Below are positions 63,780-64,000 of a stretch of 64,000 nucleotides of DNA, piece by piece. The stretch is from Aulostomus chinensis (taxonomy: Eukaryota > Chordata > Actinopteri > Syngnathiformes > Aulostomidae): positions 16,886,527 through 16,950,526 of the forward strand of contig JBBMOA010000017.1 of assembly GCA_037954235.1 (NCBI GenBank). The letters are read 5' to 3'. Numbering within the stretch: position 1 is the stretch's first letter; each line of letters starts with the position of its first letter. The translations under genes and the position numbers were made by a program. The notes under the pieces were generated by a model. It had not been told where the DNA came from and made no database searches. It was given only the letters and a program-made list of their open reading frames with translations.

Positions 63780-64000
63780 CTCCCCTCGCATCTTTCCCCT
63801 CCTTCCGTCTCACCCAGCGAGCTCAGTTGCATTACATCATTGCTTTAGCTTATGCCACTGCGCAGTAAGATTCCATGTTGTGTCATCGCTGATCCACATG
63901 TGCTCCTCTTCTTCTCCTCCTCCCTCCTGCCTCGTCCTCCCGTGGGAGGTTGTCTAATATTGCTATGGGGATACTGATACATGCTCTCCACGCTGTGAGC
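63780..64000. promoter_or_regulatory. Candidate regulatory block at the window edge
   Basis: Unique sequence with GTTGCATTACATCATTGC, a NRF1-like ACTGCGCAGT (63858-63867), CCACATGTG E-box and TCTAATATTGC. It continues past the window. Confidence 0.25.

Overview
The window looks like a piece of a teleost fish genome. It holds one convincing gene, a complete intronless sox11 (SoxC family) on the + strand at 58712-59824. The fish assignment rests on three things: the sox11 protein lacks the Gly/Ala-rich linkers of the mammalian protein, LINE fragments of types common in fish are present, and long (CA)n/(TG)n tracts are very dense. Species and the sox11a/sox11b paralogue cannot be decided from the sequence alone.

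Layout. Positions 1 to about 58000 hold no supportable coding exon. This non-coding stretch contains a degraded LINE 3' end (664-1168, - strand), an L2-like LINE relic (about 44170-44380), a 756-bp non-autonomous DNA transposon with a broken Myb/SANT-like reading frame (25157-25912), and a hairpin-type MITE (about 52790-53125). It also has a repeat family present twice (4247-4348 and 32321-32412), local tandem duplications (181 bp at 13193, 58 bp at 49237, a 29-bp minisatellite at about 50925) and more than twenty long microsatellites. Between the repeats lie unique, motif-rich blocks (around 8.2, 10.5, 11.1, 15.7, 17.4, 21.5, 22.2, 38.4, 39.8, 41.1, 47.5 and 56-57 kb) that resemble the conserved non-coding enhancers expected around a developmental transcription-factor gene. 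Conservation could not be tested here.

The sox11 locus. A CpG- and GC-rich promoter zone (about 58060-58480) carries a GC box, an E2F-like site, a CCAAT box and a TATA-like AATAAAAG. A 5' UTR with a short upstream ORF follows, then the 370-codon CDS and a roughly 1.4-2.2 kb A/T-rich 3' UTR with several AATAAA signals. Immediately downstream (62110-62345) is a second CpG-rich, promoter-like block with a CCAAT box and an RFX-type X-box. The last 1.6 kb looks like further non-coding, possibly regulatory DNA.

How the parts may work together. SOX11 is a neural-progenitor and neuron-differentiation activator, and SoxC factors are known to cooperate with POU factors. A hand count found at least 13 perfect POU octamers (ATGCAAAT on either strand), several in pairs, against about 2-3 expected by chance. 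This is the most biologically suggestive signal in the flanking DNA. I found no novel multi-gene system, no CRISPR array and no bacterial-type operon.
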